Origin: Rhodoferax sp. | GTDB taxonomy: Bacteria > Pseudomonadota > Gammaproteobacteria > Burkholderiales > Burkholderiaceae_C | Reading direction: 5' to 3' | DNA: 64,000 bases | Assembly (NCBI GenBank): GCA_013791765.1 | Contig: VMTC01000109.1 | Span: forward strand, 1-64,000 | Part shown: one piece after another, positions 62,539 through 64,000 of the stretch | Position numbering within the stretch: the stretch's first letter is position 1 | How the letters are laid out: each line of letters opens with the position of its first letter | Notes under the pieces: generated by a model | Database searches by the model: none | Told to the model about the DNA's origin: nothing | What the model saw: only the letters and a program-made list of their open reading frames with translations | Translations under genes and position numbers: made by a program

Positions 62539-63753
62539 TCAGGCCTGAGCCGCCCGCAAGCGCAGCGAGAACGCCTGCAGCGCTGCAATGCCGCTGGCCT
62601 CGGCCCGCTGGCACCAGGCCTGCAGGTCAGCGGCCAACTGCTCGCGGCTGTGTGAGCGGTTCAGCCACATCTGGCGCAGCTCTTCGCGCATCAGCACCAT
62701 TTTGTCCAAGACCGGCGATGCCGCCCGGGCCAGCGCCAATTGGGGCACGGCAGCAGTGGGCACTTTGTCTGCATCCCGGTGCAGCCAGCGTTTGGCCGAT
62801 CTGATGACCGTTGCATCGGCATGGCGCGCCTGCAGCGCGTGCAACTCGTTTTTGAAGGCACTGCGCATATCTTTGGCGTAAGCCGCCATGATTTCATAGC
62901 GGTTGGAGATCAGCGCTTCCAGGGTTTTCTCATCGGCCACCGCCCGCACGGCACCCAGAGCCAGCTTAGGCGGTGTTTTCTTGACAGTCGCCAAACCAAG
63001 GCGCTGCATCAGACTGATGTAGACCCAGCCAATGTCAAACTCGTAAGGCTTGACCGACAGCTTGGCCGAGGTGGGGTAGGTGTGGTGATTGTTGTGCAGC
63101 TCTTCGCCGGCGATCAAAATCCCCCAGGGCGAAATGTTGGTGCTGGCGTCAGACACTTCAAAATTGCGGTAGCCCCAGTAATGCGCCGCGCCGTTCACAA
63201 TGCCGGCCGCCATCACCGGCGTCCAGGCCATTTGCACTGCCCATACCGCCAGGCCAGCAGCACCAAACAGGGCCAGATCAATCAGCAGCATCAGGCCCAC
63301 ACCCAGCGTGGAAAAGCGGCTGTACAGATTGCGCTCGAGCCAGTCCTTGGGTGTGCCATGGCCATAGCGCGTCATGGTTTCCGGGTTGGCGGCCTCTTTG
63401 CGGTACAGCTCATAGCCCTGCAAGAGCACGGTTTTGATGCCGTAAACATGCGGGCTGTGCGGGTCCTCAAGCTGCTCGCACTTGGCGTGGTGTTTGCGGT
63501 GAATCGAGGTCCACTCTTTGGTGACTTGGCCCGTGGTGAGCCACAGCCAAAATCGGAAAAAATGGGAAGCCACCGGGTGCAGATCGAGCGCGCGGTGGGC
63601 CTGATGCCGATGCAAAAACACCGTCACGCTGACCATGGTGACATGGGTCATGGCCAGAGTGAAGAGCACCAATTGCCACCAACTCAATGACCATAATCCG
63701 TTTGCCAGCCAGTCAAACCCGGCGTTCAATGCAGCCCAATCAGCTAACAACAT
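62539..63753 (-). CDS. Acyl-CoA delta-9 desaturase, membrane type
   Basis: 404 residues from ATG 63753 (a TTG 6 bp upstream is less likely). Histidine boxes HRHQAHR (48-54), HRKHH (85-89) and HNNHH (about 219-223) bind the di-iron centre; hydrophobic segments lie around them (WWQLVLFTLAMTHVTMVSVTVF, GVGLMLLIDLALFGAAGLAVW). The C-terminal 110 residues are helical and charged. It puts a cis double bond in membrane fatty acids, and such DesA/SCD-type enzymes are common in Burkholderiales. Confidence 0.94.
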   Translation of the reverse strand: MLLADWAALNAGFDWLANGLWSLSWWQLVLFTLAMTHVTMVSVTVFLHRHQAHRALDLHPVASHFFRFWLWLTTGQVTKEWTSIHRKHHAKCEQLEDPHSPHVYGIKTVLLQGYELYRKEAANPETMTRYGHGTPKDWLERNLYSRFSTLGVGLMLLIDLALFGAAGLAVWAVQMAWTPVMAAGIVNGAAHYWGYRNFEVSDASTNISPWGILIAGEELHNNHHTYPTSAKLSVKPYEFDIGWVYISLMQRLGLATVKKTPPKLALGAVRAVADEKTLEALISNRYEIMAAYAKDMRSAFKNELHALQARHADATVIRSAKRWLHRDADKVPTAAVPQLALARAASPVLDKMVLMREELRQMWLNRSHSREQLAADLQAWCQRAEASGIAALQAFSLRLRAAQA

Positions 63754-63884
63754 AGTCAAAAATTTCTCAAGTGGGTTTGATAGATATCAGGTTCAACTTG
63801 CGGTTACCTGTCAACGGCTGATTTTATGACGCCCACCGCTCCAAGCCGCTATTGCAGCCGCAATTGGGGCGGCAGCGCATAAGG

Positions 63885-64000
63885 TCAAGTTTTTTGCCAA
63901 ACCGCCGCAAAGAACCCATCGGTCTGGTGCCGGTGCGGCCAAAGGCGCAGGTAACGCTGGCCGGTTTCGCCGCCGCTGCACAGTTTGGCCGCGTCTGCCA
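63885..64000 (-). CDS. rsmB: 16S rRNA m5C methyltransferase RsmB (C-terminal end only)
   Basis: The frame is open from base 64000 to TGA at 63885-63887 and reads ADAAKLCSGGETGQRYLRLW, PHRHQTDGFFAAVWQKT. The phrase LWPHxHxTDGFFxAxxxK is the typical C-terminal end of RsmB/Sun, which methylates C967 of 16S rRNA. Only 38 codons are in the window. It lies 131 bp upstream of the desaturase on the same strand. Confidence 0.85.
   Translation of the reverse strand, partial: ADAAKLCSGGETGQRYLRLWPHRHQTDGFFAAVWQKT

Overview
The window is bacterial chromosome, most likely from a betaproteobacterium of the order Burkholderiales. A Comamonadaceae-type (Rhodoferax/Polaromonas-like) origin is my inference, from the protein character and order of the housekeeping genes at the right end (rarA, lolA, ftsK, trxB, rpmB-rpmG, a polar amino-acid ABC transporter, a delta-9 desaturase, the end of rsmB). 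No species can be named from the sequence alone.

Region 1 (1-35339) is most of a lambda-like siphovirus prophage. It runs from a P4/D5-type primase-helicase (cut by the window edge), a RuvC-like resolvase and two tandem ParB-N/DNA-methyltransferase fusions, through five small leftward genes that each carry the same upstream DNA element. It continues with terminase small and large subunits, head genes (gpW-like joiner, portal, S49 protease with nested scaffold, GpD decoration, GpE capsid), tail genes (tube, tail assembly chaperone with a probable -1 frameshift, tape measure, tip proteins) and a lysis cassette (two membrane proteins and a GH24 lysozyme). No integrase is visible, so the left end lies outside. 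The portal gene has an in-frame TAA, which would make the phage defective if real. A tail-tip gene contains 22 bases identical to the Illumina P5 adapter behind a T-run, so the assembly is suspect there.

Region 2 (35346-53407) is a defence island. Its core is nine leftward genes with overlaps or gaps under 20 bp, so very probably one transcription unit: WYL regulator, DUF262/DUF1524 (GmrSD-like), HsdM, a PRTase-like protein, a NADAR-HsdS fusion, HsdR, a SLATT two-TM protein, a CD-NTase (SMODS-type) and an HrgA-like PD-(D/E)xK protein. It looks like a type I restriction-modification system with nucleotide-handling enzymes (PRTase, NADAR) built in and a CBASS-like synthase/effector pair at its end. 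This is the most interesting content of the window. Divergently placed are an AAA+ ATPase and a subtilisin-family protease of lower GC. Between the two units lie a palindromic operator candidate and a structured small-RNA candidate with its own terminator. The island ends in debris: an hsdS C-terminal fragment and a truncated rhuM.

Region 3 (53620-64000) is conserved host chromosome. The only unusual item there is a roughly 167-bp MITE-like long inverted repeat between ftsK and lolA.
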